Source: Epithemia pelagica
Lineage: Eukaryota > Bacillariophyta > Bacillariophyceae > Surirellales > Surirellaceae
Direction of reading: 5' to 3'
Assembly: GCA_946965045.2 (NCBI GenBank)
Contig: OX337237.1
Location: forward strand, 2,542,001 to 2,606,000
DNA length: 64,000 nt
Shown piece after piece: positions 9,087 to 18,515 of this stretch. Each line of letters begins with the position of its first letter. The first letter of the stretch is position 1. The notes beneath the pieces are model-generated. The model was given only the letters and a program-made list of their open reading frames with translations, was not told the DNA's origin and ran no database searches. The translations under genes were made by a program, and so were the position numbers.

Positions 9087-9749
9087 ATGTCTGAGGAACC
9101 AAGTCGCCTCACCACTTTATTGAACCAGTTGACTTTGTTATCGATCGAGCAGCAAGATCGCATCAACGAGACCTACCGCAGGCACGAACATAACGTGCAA
9201 CAGCGGGAAGAGGCGTTTCGTGAGGCCCGACGCGAGCTGGAGGACAAGCACAAAAACGATATCGCGCACGACCGGCACCTCCTCCGAGACGCTAAGGATC
9301 GCATTTACGCGGAAATCCAAGAGAGGCGGAGGAATTTATTGATTCAAATCCGTTCAACTTCAACTGTGACTGAAGAGCAGGAATTGGTGCCAAAGGTACC
9401 TAGGACCGTACAACAACGCACCTCGGAGGCAGAATTGGATTCATCTCGGGACGAATCGGCTGAGCTAGCGGACGACATCAGGGAACTAGAGGACGGACGC
9501 ATCGAAATCATCGTTGAGATTCCAGATCTCCCCGCAGACGCAACCACCAAACCAAAGAAGCTGGCTATCGGTAGTGACGTGTGGGTATTAAATCCTTTGA
9601 AGCTCGCTCGAGTTCAAAAACGAACACACCTCAAGGCCAAAGTGATTGGAACCACCCCATCCGGACAATACAAGCTCCAGGTGTGGAACCCAATCCTCAA
9701 GGTAAACGAAGAACATCGACGAATCCGGAAGAATCTGGCCCTCAGATAA
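9087..9749 (+). CDS. Accessory 5' ORF of the copia element
   Basis: The first true ATG is at 9087, giving 220 aa (a GTG lies upstream at 9069). Residues about 15-105 are strongly helical and charged with heptad character (LEDKHKNDIAHDRHLLRDAK), a probable coiled coil. The last 55 residues (IGSDVWVLNP to RIRKNLAL) look like a small beta-barrel of the SH3/chromo-like kind. The stop TAA at 9747-9749 is followed two bases later by the gag-pol ATG (TAATCATG), and the gag-pol frame is also open from 9581 within this ORF, so translation could pass by reinitiation or by frameshifting. Most copia elements have a single ORF. Its role (structural protein or assembly partner) is unknown. Confidence 0.7.
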   Translation: MSEEPSRLTTLLNQLTLLSIEQQDRINETYRRHEHNVQQREEAFREARRELEDKHKNDIAHDRHLLRDAKDRIYAEIQERRRNLLIQIRSTSTVTEEQELVPKVPRTVQQRTSEAELDSSRDESAELADDIRELEDGRIEIIVEIPDLPADATTKPKKLAIGSDVWVLNPLKLARVQKRTHLKAKVIGTTPSGQYKLQVWNPILKVNEEHRRIRKNLALR

Positions 9750-9751
9750 TC

Positions 9752-12700
9752 ATGTCACGCCAAGAACAACCACAACCAGATGGCGCCCCATCCTCAACAG
9801 CGAGTGGCACGGGGAGATATGGACGCAATGGTGGCCGCGGACGCGGTCGAGGTAGAGGAGGACGTGGCTCAGGTGGCCAACAAGGAAATACAAAGTTCCA
9901 AGGGCAGGAACCGACCCTTAAAGACTGTATCTTCGATTATTCAGAAGACCCACAGTCCAAGCGGTATCTTCGGAACGTCGAACACTTGATTGGTTATGTT
10001 GGGACAACGTTCAAGCGGTACAATCTCCAATTCCAGCAAGCCCTGGAGAATCTTGAGTTACCACCACCTGATGAAGTTGTGCCTCCCAAGGATACGACCA
10101 ACACCATCAAGGTCGAAGAATGGAAGATGAAATACAAGATGAGAGAAGAACAATTGATAGAATATCAAAACTTTCGTGCCTCCCTCTATAGCCTCATCCT
10201 GGGTCAGTGCACCCAGTTGATGAAGGATAAATTGCAGGCCAAAGCAGAGTTCGACGCAGTAAAGAAATCAAGAGATGGAATCGAATTGCTCAAGTTAATC
10301 AAACGGACCACATTCACCTACGATTCAGGGCGGATTTATGCTCTGGTGGGCCGTGACAAACTCAAGGAAGAATTCTACGGGTTGAAACGAAGACAGAATC
10401 AAAGCATTCAAAGCTACTACGAGCTTTTTCGTGCGAAAGCCAAGGTAATAGAGGAGCTTGGCATTCTCCTCTATGATGATGACCTTGCACAACAAATTGC
10501 AACAGACAACAGACACACAACGGGGCCCACCGAAGAAGACAAGGAAGAAGCACAACAACGTTGCATCGCCATTCGATTCATTCGCTCATGTGGGGCAAGG
10601 GAGTATGAAACCCATTTACAAAATACGTTTTTGGACGGACCGAACCATTATCCGAAGACCCTCGCCGATGCCCGAGCCATTATCGACAACCGACTGTCAG
10701 GCCATCGCAGTGGGCACGGGCAGCAACCGGTACAAGAAAGTAATGCCACCGGACTGGCTTACCATGCCAGAGAAAGCACCAACAATGGCGACGACGATAC
10801 ATCAAGTCTGACAGGAGCCACATTGAACACAACAGGACATCAGAGTGGAGCAGCCAACAATGATGGAGCACAGCGCAATCCTCCGAACACAAACGGTACA
10901 GTGACGGTTAACAGACAGCAAACAGAGCTGTCAGCAAATTCTCACCACTTCTCTTTCGCGTCCTCCTGTTTTCAGCCTCGTAACCTATCCAAAGAATGGC
11001 TCCTCCTTGATAACCAATCTACTGTGGATATCATTCACAGTGGACACCTTCTACAAAACATACACACAGCCACTACTCCCATCACCATCACAAGTCATGC
11101 CGGGGAGAGACAACTTACACAACAAGGATTGTTTCCTGGCTATGGGATAGTATGGTATGATCCCGAAGGATCAGCCAACATTCTATCTTTGACCAACGCT
11201 CAACACCGATTTCGAATCCACTACGACAGCCACGACGGCAACACCTTTCAACTCTTGGACCCTGCTACGGGCAGACTCAAGCACAAGTTTACTCAGAGCC
11301 CACAAGGTCTTTACTACATGCATCTCGACTCCCTACAAGGTAGTAGTTTCGTAACTACGGTTAACGATAACGAAACTCATTACACTGCCAACGAGATCAG
11401 TAGGGCCAAGGGCGTACGTGCATTACAAGCTAAGATAGGGCGCCCTTCCACAAGGGATCTCATCTATATCCTCAACCACAAGCTCATCCCCAACGCTCCT
11501 TTCACCAGCGACGATGCGAGAAGGGCAGAGCTCATCTATGGCCCTGATCTGGGATCGTTAAAAGGAAAAACGACCAGAAGGCGTCCACCAGTTGTGGACA
11601 CCACAGAAACAGTACCACCACGCCTCGCGGAAAAACATAAAGACGTCACGATTGCTTTGGATGTGATGCATATCAACAACATCTCCTTTTTGGTTACAAC
11701 CTCACGCGTGTTTCGGTTCTCCACCATGGATGCCATCAAGGATAAAGAAGAGGACACGCTGATTCGATCGATCAGAAAGACATTGTCCGTGTTTCGTCGT
11801 GGCGGTCTGCGACCCAGGTTTATTATGGCCGATGGAGCGTTTGCAAGTGACGGAATGGAAATGAGTATGGGAAACTTAGGAGTGAAATTAAACACCACGG
11901 CCCGCGATGAACATGTGGGACTGATCGAACGGCACATACGAACTGTGAAGGAACGAATCAGGAGTGTTTATGCAACTTTGCCGTTCCCGACTCTGCCAAA
12001 GATTATGCTGATCGAACTGGCTAAATTTGCCACCTTCTGGCTCAATAGCCTCCCAACACAGAATCATGAGTTGTCAACTACTATGAGCGCCAGAGAACTT
12101 GTCACAGGCGAAACGCTTGATTTTAATCGGCACTGCCGGTTTGAGTTCGGAGAGTACGTACAATGCCATGAGGAGCATGATAATACCATGGCTCCCCGCA
12201 CGGTGGGGGCACTTGCATTACGTCCAACAGGCAATAGGCAAGGAAGTTATTACTTCCTGAGCCTCGAGAGTGGTCGTGTCATTACTCGGAACCATGCCAC
12301 CAAATTACCAATGCCGAAAGAAGTGATCCAGCGGGTAGCACAATTGGCAGCTTCCCAAGATATGCAGCCTGGTCTTGCTTTCGGAAACCGAGATAACCGA
12401 ATTCTCATGTTAGATGATGATAATCCCCTCCTGGAGGACGATGACAGTGTGTATACGCACGTGGAGGAGGAAGACGACGATCTCCGCTATGATGAAGATG
12501 TGGTTGATCATGAACTGGAAGACGAGCCAGATCCAAACGGTCCACCGATGGAATGGGACCAAAATGGTGTTGAAAACCAGGAAAACCAAGGAGTGAATGA
12601 TCCAGCTGGTGGTTTCGACAACGGTGACGGTGAGATGGAACCTGTGGAACAGGGAATCATGGAGGAGCCAATGGAGGGAGAGGCAGGGAATGTGGAGGAA

Positions 12701-14857
12701 TTGATGGAAGGGGGGGAACAAGACAATAATGACAATAATGATATTGTTGTGGCCGAAGAAGATATCCAAAACAACAACTTTGAAGAAGTGATTGATATGC
12801 CGGACGACGAGGAGATGGAGATTGTCTTCGAGCCTGCAAACGACGATGAAGACACAGCAAATGACAACGAGAACCCGAATGAGGGTGACAATAACAATCA
12901 ACGATACAACCTGCGCCCAAATCGTGAGCGCAGTTACGCGCATCGATTTGGTCACACATTCGCATGTGTTGACAGCCTCGAACCGAAACAGCGCTACGAT
13001 GGATACTTGCTCCGCGGAGTGTTATATCTCATTGAGGCAGAGACAAACCTAGCAACCCCACAGATGTCTATGAGGCTAGGGATCAAGATGTTCGGCAACA
13101 AAGGAAGAGAAGCCGTTAAAAAGGAAATAAAACAGCTGCATGACCGAGGGGTTTTACGAGCCGTCCACAAAGCCGACTTATCGTGGGAACAAATTAAGCA
13201 AGCACTGAACTACCTGATGTTTTTAAAACGCAAGAGATGTGGAAAAGTAAAAGGTCGGGGGTGTGCTGACGGGCGTAAACAACGAGGTTTTGTCCCGAAG
13301 GAAGATGCCGCTTCACCCACCGTTTCGACAGAAGCAGTTTTCATAACGGCAGTCGTGGATGCCGTGGAGCGACGCTATGTTGTCATAGCAGATATCCCAG
13401 GCGCGTTTATGCATTCCGATATGGATCCAAATGTCCATATGCGTATCGAGGGCTTAATGGCAGAATTGCTCTTGGAAGTAGACTACGAAATGTACAGCAA
13501 ATATGTGGTCTACGAATACAACAAACCAGTCATCTATGTGGAAATGTTAAAAGCTTTGTACGGCACCCTCAGGGCTGCTCGTCTCTTCTGGATCAAGTTG
13601 AGTGGGGTCCTGCAGAGTTGGGGATACATCATCAACCCCTACGATCACTGCGTAGCAAACAAGATCATCAACGGAAAGCAATGCACCGTAACCTGGCACA
13701 TTGATGATTTGAAAATCTCACATGAGGACCCGGCGGTTGTTGAGTCGTTCTTAACCGATCTACAGGCTGAGTTCGGATCTTTGGGAGACATCTCGGTTTC
13801 CCGCGGAAAGCGCCATGATTATCTGGGGATGTTTCTCGATTTCTCCGAGGACGGGATTCTTCAAGTCGACATGCGCCCATACTTACAAACAATCTTTGCT
13901 AACATGCCATCCGAGATGGTTGGCAAAGCCCAAACGCCAGCTGCAAATCACCTGTATCATGTGAACAATGAAGCAACAAAACTCAATGAGCAGGATGCAG
14001 AGCGTTTTCACAGTATCACGATGCAGTTAGCGTACCTAGCACACCGCGGTCGGCCCGATATTCGAACTGCTGTCGCCTTCCTGTCCACCCGAGTGGCCCA
14101 ACCTGATGAAGACGATTATCGGAAGTTGTCACGAGTGTTGAAATATTTGCAAACCACCGTGGATCTGGTTCTTCGCTTACAAGGTGCAGCTGAGTGGATC
14201 ATAAGATGGTGGGTAGATGCATCATATGCGGTACACCCCAACACCAAAGGACATACGGGTGGATTCATGAGCCTTGGCAAAGGAACAGTGATCGGCTTTT
14301 CAGCCAAACAAAAGTTAGTTGCAAGAAGTTCCACCGAATGCGAGTTAATTGGCATTCACGACGTGATGCCATCACTCATCTGGAGTAAGAAGTTTATGGA
14401 GGCCCAAGGATTGAATGTGCAGGATGTTATACTGCATCAAGATAATCAGAGCAGCATCCTCTTAGCCAAGAACGGTCGACTGTCCAGCTCCAAACGAACG
14501 AAGCACATTGATGTTCGCTATTTCTTTGTGACAGACCGCATCAAGAACAAAGAGTTGAGTGTGGAGTTCTGTCCTACAGAACAAATGATAGCGGATTTCT
14601 TTACGAAACCGCTTCAGGGTCGCCTCTTTTACCAACTACGGGACCTGATCATGAATATTGCTCCTCACGATAAACATCATTCGTCCCATAGGAGTGTGTT
14701 GAAGGATGTCCCGTCATCGGTCGCGGAGGCGGATGCAACTGCGACCAAGGATACGTCGCCTGGAGCACCAGATGGAGTCGAATGGATGGAAGCTGAACGA
14801 CGTGGCAAGCAATCGAAGAAAAAGAGCCAGAGAGCTCATTCTAAGGAGAATACGTAA
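9752..14857 (+). CDS. Gag-Pol polyprotein (protease, integrase, reverse transcriptase, RNase H)
   Basis: 1701 aa from the ATG at 9752. The N-terminus is an RGG-rich stretch (GRGRGRGRGGRGSGG) and then a Gag domain without a CCHC zinc knuckle; the RGG box may serve for RNA binding. The protease active site is WLLLDNQSTVD near residue 420. An integrase-proximal domain without an HHCC finger (KIGRPSTRDLIYIL, DDARRAELIYGPD) precedes the catalytic triad: ALDVM near 635, MADGAF near 691 and GLIERH near 724. A very acidic linker (about 880-1050) leads to reverse transcriptase with ADIPGAFMHSDMD and WHIDDLK (HIDD where others have YVDD), then RNase H with VDASYAV, SSTECEL and LHQDNQSS. The last 53 codons, Lys/Arg/Glu-rich with KQSKKKSQR, are encoded by the 3' LTR, and the stop lies inside it. 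Confidence 0.95.
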   Translation: MSRQEQPQPDGAPSSTASGTGRYGRNGGRGRGRGRGGRGSGGQQGNTKFQGQEPTLKDCIFDYSEDPQSKRYLRNVEHLIGYVGTTFKRYNLQFQQALENLELPPPDEVVPPKDTTNTIKVEEWKMKYKMREEQLIEYQNFRASLYSLILGQCTQLMKDKLQAKAEFDAVKKSRDGIELLKLIKRTTFTYDSGRIYALVGRDKLKEEFYGLKRRQNQSIQSYYELFRAKAKVIEELGILLYDDDLAQQIATDNRHTTGPTEEDKEEAQQRCIAIRFIRSCGAREYETHLQNTFLDGPNHYPKTLADARAIIDNRLSGHRSGHGQQPVQESNATGLAYHARESTNNGDDDTSSLTGATLNTTGHQSGAANNDGAQRNPPNTNGTVTVNRQQTELSANSHHFSFASSCFQPRNLSKEWLLLDNQSTVDIIHSGHLLQNIHTATTPITITSHAGERQLTQQGLFPGYGIVWYDPEGSANILSLTNAQHRFRIHYDSHDGNTFQLLDPATGRLKHKFTQSPQGLYYMHLDSLQGSSFVTTVNDNETHYTANEISRAKGVRALQAKIGRPSTRDLIYILNHKLIPNAPFTSDDARRAELIYGPDLGSLKGKTTRRRPPVVDTTETVPPRLAEKHKDVTIALDVMHINNISFLVTTSRVFRFSTMDAIKDKEEDTLIRSIRKTLSVFRRGGLRPRFIMADGAFASDGMEMSMGNLGVKLNTTARDEHVGLIERHIRTVKERIRSVYATLPFPTLPKIMLIELAKFATFWLNSLPTQNHELSTTMSARELVTGETLDFNRHCRFEFGEYVQCHEEHDNTMAPRTVGALALRPTGNRQGSYYFLSLESGRVITRNHATKLPMPKEVIQRVAQLAASQDMQPGLAFGNRDNRILMLDDDNPLLEDDDSVYTHVEEEDDDLRYDEDVVDHELEDEPDPNGPPMEWDQNGVENQENQGVNDPAGGFDNGDGEMEPVEQGIMEEPMEGEAGNVEELMEGGEQDNNDNNDIVVAEEDIQNNNFEEVIDMPDDEEMEIVFEPANDDEDTANDNENPNEGDNNNQRYNLRPNRERSYAHRFGHTFACVDSLEPKQRYDGYLLRGVLYLIEAETNLATPQMSMRLGIKMFGNKGREAVKKEIKQLHDRGVLRAVHKADLSWEQIKQALNYLMFLKRKRCGKVKGRGCADGRKQRGFVPKEDAASPTVSTEAVFITAVVDAVERRYVVIADIPGAFMHSDMDPNVHMRIEGLMAELLLEVDYEMYSKYVVYEYNKPVIYVEMLKALYGTLRAARLFWIKLSGVLQSWGYIINPYDHCVANKIINGKQCTVTWHIDDLKISHEDPAVVESFLTDLQAEFGSLGDISVSRGKRHDYLGMFLDFSEDGILQVDMRPYLQTIFANMPSEMVGKAQTPAANHLYHVNNEATKLNEQDAERFHSITMQLAYLAHRGRPDIRTAVAFLSTRVAQPDEDDYRKLSRVLKYLQTTVDLVLRLQGAAEWIIRWWVDASYAVHPNTKGHTGGFMSLGKGTVIGFSAKQKLVARSSTECELIGIHDVMPSLIWSKKFMEAQGLNVQDVILHQDNQSSILLAKNGRLSSSKRTKHIDVRYFFVTDRIKNKELSVEFCPTEQMIADFFTKPLQGRLFYQLRDLIMNIAPHDKHHSSHRSVLKDVPSSVAEADATATKDTSPGAPDGVEWMEAERRGKQSKKKSQRAHSKENT

Positions 14858-14907
14858 CTTGTAATCGATTGTTGCCTTTACAGCACAGTTGTTAATAGGT
14901 TTCAACA
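14697..14907 (+). repeat. 3' LTR
   Basis: 211 bp, one mismatch (14899) to the 5' LTR. It contains the final 161 bases of gag-pol including the stop codon. Its predicted initiator at 14834-14842 points toward the LRR gene, whose ATG is 122 bases downstream of the predicted start with no intervening ATG. Confidence 0.95.
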
Positions 14908-14959
14908 CACATATCCTCTTTTCTCTCTTCCGAACAGACGTGTAGATTGTAGATCCATC

Positions 14960-17900
14960 ATGTATTCCCTTGTTGTCGTCCGACGCAACAATCACAGTGC
15001 CAGCATGCGTTCCCTCCCTTGCCGTGGTGGCAGCATCAAGTCCAGTGGTCCGAACCGGCGTTCGTTTGAGGGACGACGACAGCCACGGTGGTTGTGTTGG
15101 GTTGTCCTCCTAATGGGTTGTTATTGTTGGTTGTCGGTTTCGGCCATGGGTGTAGAGGCAGCCTCCACGTCGTCCAGTTCCCTGCCATCGTCGACTCGTT
15201 TAAATACCAAGCTTGGTACTACGACAAACAAGACAAGGAAGAAGAAGAAGAAGAAGAAAACAAAGCGAACAACGAAACAAAAAACGACCTTGGACCAGGA
15301 AACGATTCCGGTTCCAGACGACGATTATGACGACAGCACGGACACTCTGGATTTGTCCTATCTTCACAATCTACCGGCCGAGAAACTGGCTGGTGCCATT
15401 CAAACCTACTGGAGTTGTATTGTCAACGAATCCTGGGACCATCACCGTGCGTGGCAAACCGTGGAAGTGGAATCGCCGCCCACCACCACTCGTGCTCCAA
15501 ACTCGACGAGGAGCCACCCAAATTCCACTACGGCACGAGTCGCTTTGCACCTGGCGCCCCCAATGACGGTCGATGTCAGTCATTCGGCCGTGGGAACGGT
15601 CGGATTCCAAACCATTGTCGAGGCCCTCTTCCCAACCCTTCCACCACCAGTACCACAACAACCACAACCAAATGGAACCACCCACGCATCACTGTCCCAA
15701 CCAGAAGAGAATTCCACATTGGAGGAAGCCCAGAAGGACGCTGCCAATGAGACTGTCACAAACACAACAACGCTGCCATCCACCGCGAAGGAGGAAACCA
15801 ATGCAACCAACGTTTTGTTGGATACTTGTGTTTCTTCTTCTCCAACCACCAGGAGGATACTACTACAACCCATGAATGTCTTATGTCGCATGAATGATTT
15901 GACACCTGGTTCCATCAAGATGTTGTTGCAACGCTACGTGCAATGTCACGAAGCTGCAGCGGACGCAGCGGCTGCAGCCTCTTCTCCTCACCCGGATCCC
16001 TTCCTCGTATACTACTACTTGTCCTCGTTGGATGTGGGATGGAATCTCTTGGCCACGGATGAATTTTCCGCACAGGATCCCACCCACAATTTTCATTCCT
16101 TGTTGGAACACGTCCTGGCCCTGAATCCAGTGGCACCCTATACCACAACCACAAGTGAAACAACAACAACGCAACCCATTTCCCACCAACCATCCACCCA
16201 CCAGGAGCAGCCACCACCACCATTTGCCCCCTTTCTGACACGACTGGCCATGGAACATTGTGGGTTGGGACCCGAAACCTGCCGTGCCGTGGCCAAGGGA
16301 TTGCTGGCTCGACATGGAGTCCATGTCCAAGATGACGATGACGACGACGACAATGACAAGGGTGCCAACCAACGTCGCAGCACTCGCCCCAAACGGACCA
16401 AGAAACCATCGAATTTGTCGTCATTGTCGTCGTCGTCATCATTGCCACCACCACCGCCCTTATCTCTCCATTTGGCCGGCAATCGATGGATTGGCGATAG
16501 TGGTACAGCGGCCTTGGCTGCCGCACTGCGTCGACTCGCTCTGCTGCAACTACAACCCAGCAATGACGACGACGAGAGTCCATCCAAGATGGACGTCAAC
16601 AACAGCAACAACAAGAAAACGGATGTACCACCAGTGATTTTGGATACCTTGGACTTGTCCGATTGTGGTATTACCGACGTGGGAGCACAAGCGTTGGCAT
16701 TGGCACTGGAAGAAGAGGGAGGAGGAGGTCTGGTCCGTCATTTGATTTTGAGTCACAATCAAATTACCCATGAAGGTGCCACCGCTCTGGGACGGGCCTT
16801 GATCTTGTCGTCATCATCATTGTCGTCATCGTCATTGTCGTCATCATGTCCTCTACCACACTGTCTGGATTTGAGCAACAATCCCATTGGTGATCAAGGA
16901 GGGATCGCCTTGGCAGCCTTGTACCAACAGGGTTCTTTGCCTCGATTGATTTTGCGAAGTTGTCATATCATGGCCACGGGTGCCACGGCCTTTGGAAAGG
17001 CTCTTTCGACACTGGTGGCATCCTCTTCTTCTTCTTCTTTGTCACCATTGCCGCCACAATTGTATCAGTTGGATTTGAGTGGCAATCCACTCGGTCGATT
17101 GCGGGGCAAAATGAAATCGTCGTCTAGTAGTGGTGGTAAGTACTCGGCCAGTCGCCTCAAGAGTACCGCCACCGCAACGGCGCAGTCCTACATGAATCGT
17201 CTCAAGGAGGGATTCAAACAATTCCAAGATGGAGCAAGTACAAGTTCGTCGGGGGACAGTGATGACGAAGAAGAAGAACAAGACGAAGCGGCTCTCGACG
17301 GCGAGGCAACCCAATATGGTGGTGACAAATCGTCCAAAGAACCGAAACGATGTGGTATCCGCGCCCTGGTCAATGCCTTTTTGGATCAGAATGCCAAAAC
17401 CGCCAACGACCATGCCCCAGACAACAAAAGTGGCCTTGGAGAATCGCCAAAGTTTCAAATTGGATTTCGTCATTGCTTTTTGGATCATGGAGCTGCCGAT
17501 GCCTTGGCGGCCTTGATTGTGGAGGCACGACAAGAGTATACGAGTGACATTGCCGTGGATGTCGCTCTGAATCCCATACTGGAAGATGATATGGTGACTG
17601 CCCTGGAGGAGGAAACTTCCAGTCGTGGGGACGATGAGGTTCGTTTGGAAATGGCGGAACGGTATATGGATCAATGGCACACCATTCAAGAATCCAAACA
17701 ACGTGCCGCCGAGGCACGCGCTCGAGCCCGTGCCCAGATCCTCCATGCCGACGAATCGAGGGATCGGTGGGGCCAGTACGATAATGATGATGATGAGGAA
17801 GAGGAGGAGGAAGAAGAAGAAGAAGACAATGGTTCTGACGTGGATGAAAATGATCAAGATGACAATGATTCTTTCCGCAATTCTGGCAGACGGTGTAGGA

Positions 17901-18061
17901 AACGAGACCGACAGGTAGGTTGGGGCTTCGACAGCGACGACGAAGAAGAAGAAGAAGAAGAAGAAGAAGAAGAAGAAGAAGAAGAAGAAGAAGAAGAAGA
18001 AGAGAGAGAAGCTGACGATTTGGAGGACAATTGGGACGACGACGATTATGATTCCTTTTGA
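14960..18061 (+). CDS. Secretory leucine-rich-repeat protein with poly-Glu tail
   Basis: 1033 aa, single exon. The hydrophobic stretch WLCWVVLLMGCYCWLSV (about residues 43-60) follows a basic N-terminus and looks like a signal peptide or signal anchor; a later Met (residue 16) could also start it. After low-complexity Ser/Thr/Asn linkers come ribonuclease-inhibitor-type LRRs: LSLHLAGNRWIGDSGTAAL, LDTLDLSDCGITDVGAQAL, HLILSHNQITHEGATALG, CLDLSNNPIGDQGGIALA and QLDLSGNPLG. A final LRR-like segment precedes a helical basic region and an acidic C-terminus with an uninterrupted run of more than 20 Glu from a GAA microsatellite (about 17941-18003). LRRs of this type bind proteins; the partner is unknown. 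The copia element ends 52 bp before the ATG, so the gene has lost contact with most of its original promoter. Confidence 0.8.
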   Translation: MYSLVVVRRNNHSASMRSLPCRGGSIKSSGPNRRSFEGRRQPRWLCWVVLLMGCYCWLSVSAMGVEAASTSSSSLPSSTRLNTKLGTTTNKTRKKKKKKKTKRTTKQKTTLDQETIPVPDDDYDDSTDTLDLSYLHNLPAEKLAGAIQTYWSCIVNESWDHHRAWQTVEVESPPTTTRAPNSTRSHPNSTTARVALHLAPPMTVDVSHSAVGTVGFQTIVEALFPTLPPPVPQQPQPNGTTHASLSQPEENSTLEEAQKDAANETVTNTTTLPSTAKEETNATNVLLDTCVSSSPTTRRILLQPMNVLCRMNDLTPGSIKMLLQRYVQCHEAAADAAAAASSPHPDPFLVYYYLSSLDVGWNLLATDEFSAQDPTHNFHSLLEHVLALNPVAPYTTTTSETTTTQPISHQPSTHQEQPPPPFAPFLTRLAMEHCGLGPETCRAVAKGLLARHGVHVQDDDDDDDNDKGANQRRSTRPKRTKKPSNLSSLSSSSSLPPPPPLSLHLAGNRWIGDSGTAALAAALRRLALLQLQPSNDDDESPSKMDVNNSNNKKTDVPPVILDTLDLSDCGITDVGAQALALALEEEGGGGLVRHLILSHNQITHEGATALGRALILSSSSLSSSSLSSSCPLPHCLDLSNNPIGDQGGIALAALYQQGSLPRLILRSCHIMATGATAFGKALSTLVASSSSSSLSPLPPQLYQLDLSGNPLGRLRGKMKSSSSSGGKYSASRLKSTATATAQSYMNRLKEGFKQFQDGASTSSSGDSDDEEEEQDEAALDGEATQYGGDKSSKEPKRCGIRALVNAFLDQNAKTANDHAPDNKSGLGESPKFQIGFRHCFLDHGAADALAALIVEARQEYTSDIAVDVALNPILEDDMVTALEEETSSRGDDEVRLEMAERYMDQWHTIQESKQRAAEARARARAQILHADESRDRWGQYDNDDDEEEEEEEEEEDNGSDVDENDQDDNDSFRNSGRRCRKRDRQVGWGFDSDDEEEEEEEEEEEEEEEEEEEEEREADDLEDNWDDDDYDSF

Positions 18062-18515
18062 ACCTTCAGCGGAATCTTGATTCGTATTTGTAAGGGCAAA
18101 ATAGAGGAGGGATCGTATAAACGTCATACACTTTCTCGTGGATCGCAACTTGTAACTACTCCGACCTAGATCTAGCAACAGCACCAGATCAAGTGCTCAT
18201 CAACAGAAAAGGAATAGTTGGGTGGTGACTGGTGACTGTGGATTTATTTCATTTCAAAAGAGTCATTCCACGAAAGATGATGGAGTAAAAAGCCGACAAT
18301 GTCCGTGACCGAGACGCAATGGGACTTGACATACGACATCTGGTTTATGTTTATAAGCTTGCAAATGCACATCCATCAACACATGATGGTTTTCCTTGCA
18401 TTTTGTGTAGGCCTCCATTTCATATGGATGAATATTGATATCGCGAGAATGCAACAACAGATGAGCCTCATAGTTGGTTAACAGTTTTTCTTTTCGATGT
18501 CTTTTCTGGGTAGTC
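18062..18515. other. Convergent 3' flanks, no gene seen
   Basis: This lies between the stop of the LRR gene and the stop of the MATE gene. Only short frames without motifs are present; it presumably holds both 3' UTRs. Confidence 0.5.

Larger units (their letters stand above)
8825..14907 (+). mobile_element. Complete Ty1/copia (CoDi-like) LTR retrotransposon
   Basis: The element is 6083 bp, with two 211-bp LTRs (8825-9035 and 14697-14907) that begin TGTTGAA and end TTCAACA and differ at one base (T at 9027, G at 14899). It is flanked by a perfect 5-bp target duplication CACAT (8820-8824 and 14908-14912). The internal part has an ORF at 9087-9749 and a 1701-aa gag-pol frame in the order protease, integrase, reverse transcriptase, RNase H, which defines Ty1/copia. 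All key catalytic motifs are present and the long frame is uninterrupted, so the copy is young and potentially autonomous. The purine tract before the 3' LTR is weak (AGGAGTG). The insertion lies in the former shared promoter of the HAD and LRR genes. Confidence 0.95.

Noticed and set aside
9610-9640. Slippery site for -1 frameshifting between ORF1 and gag-pol
   Set aside because: The CAAAAAC run does not fit the X XXY YYZ rule in the right frame; TAATCATG reinitiation is simpler.
14675-14696. Strong polypurine tract before the 3' LTR
   Set aside because: Only AGGAGTG is present, too short and interrupted to call with confidence.
17941-18003. Minus-strand frame coding a long Phe run opposite the poly-Glu tract
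   Set aside because: It is the antisense shadow of a GAA microsatellite in the LRR gene.
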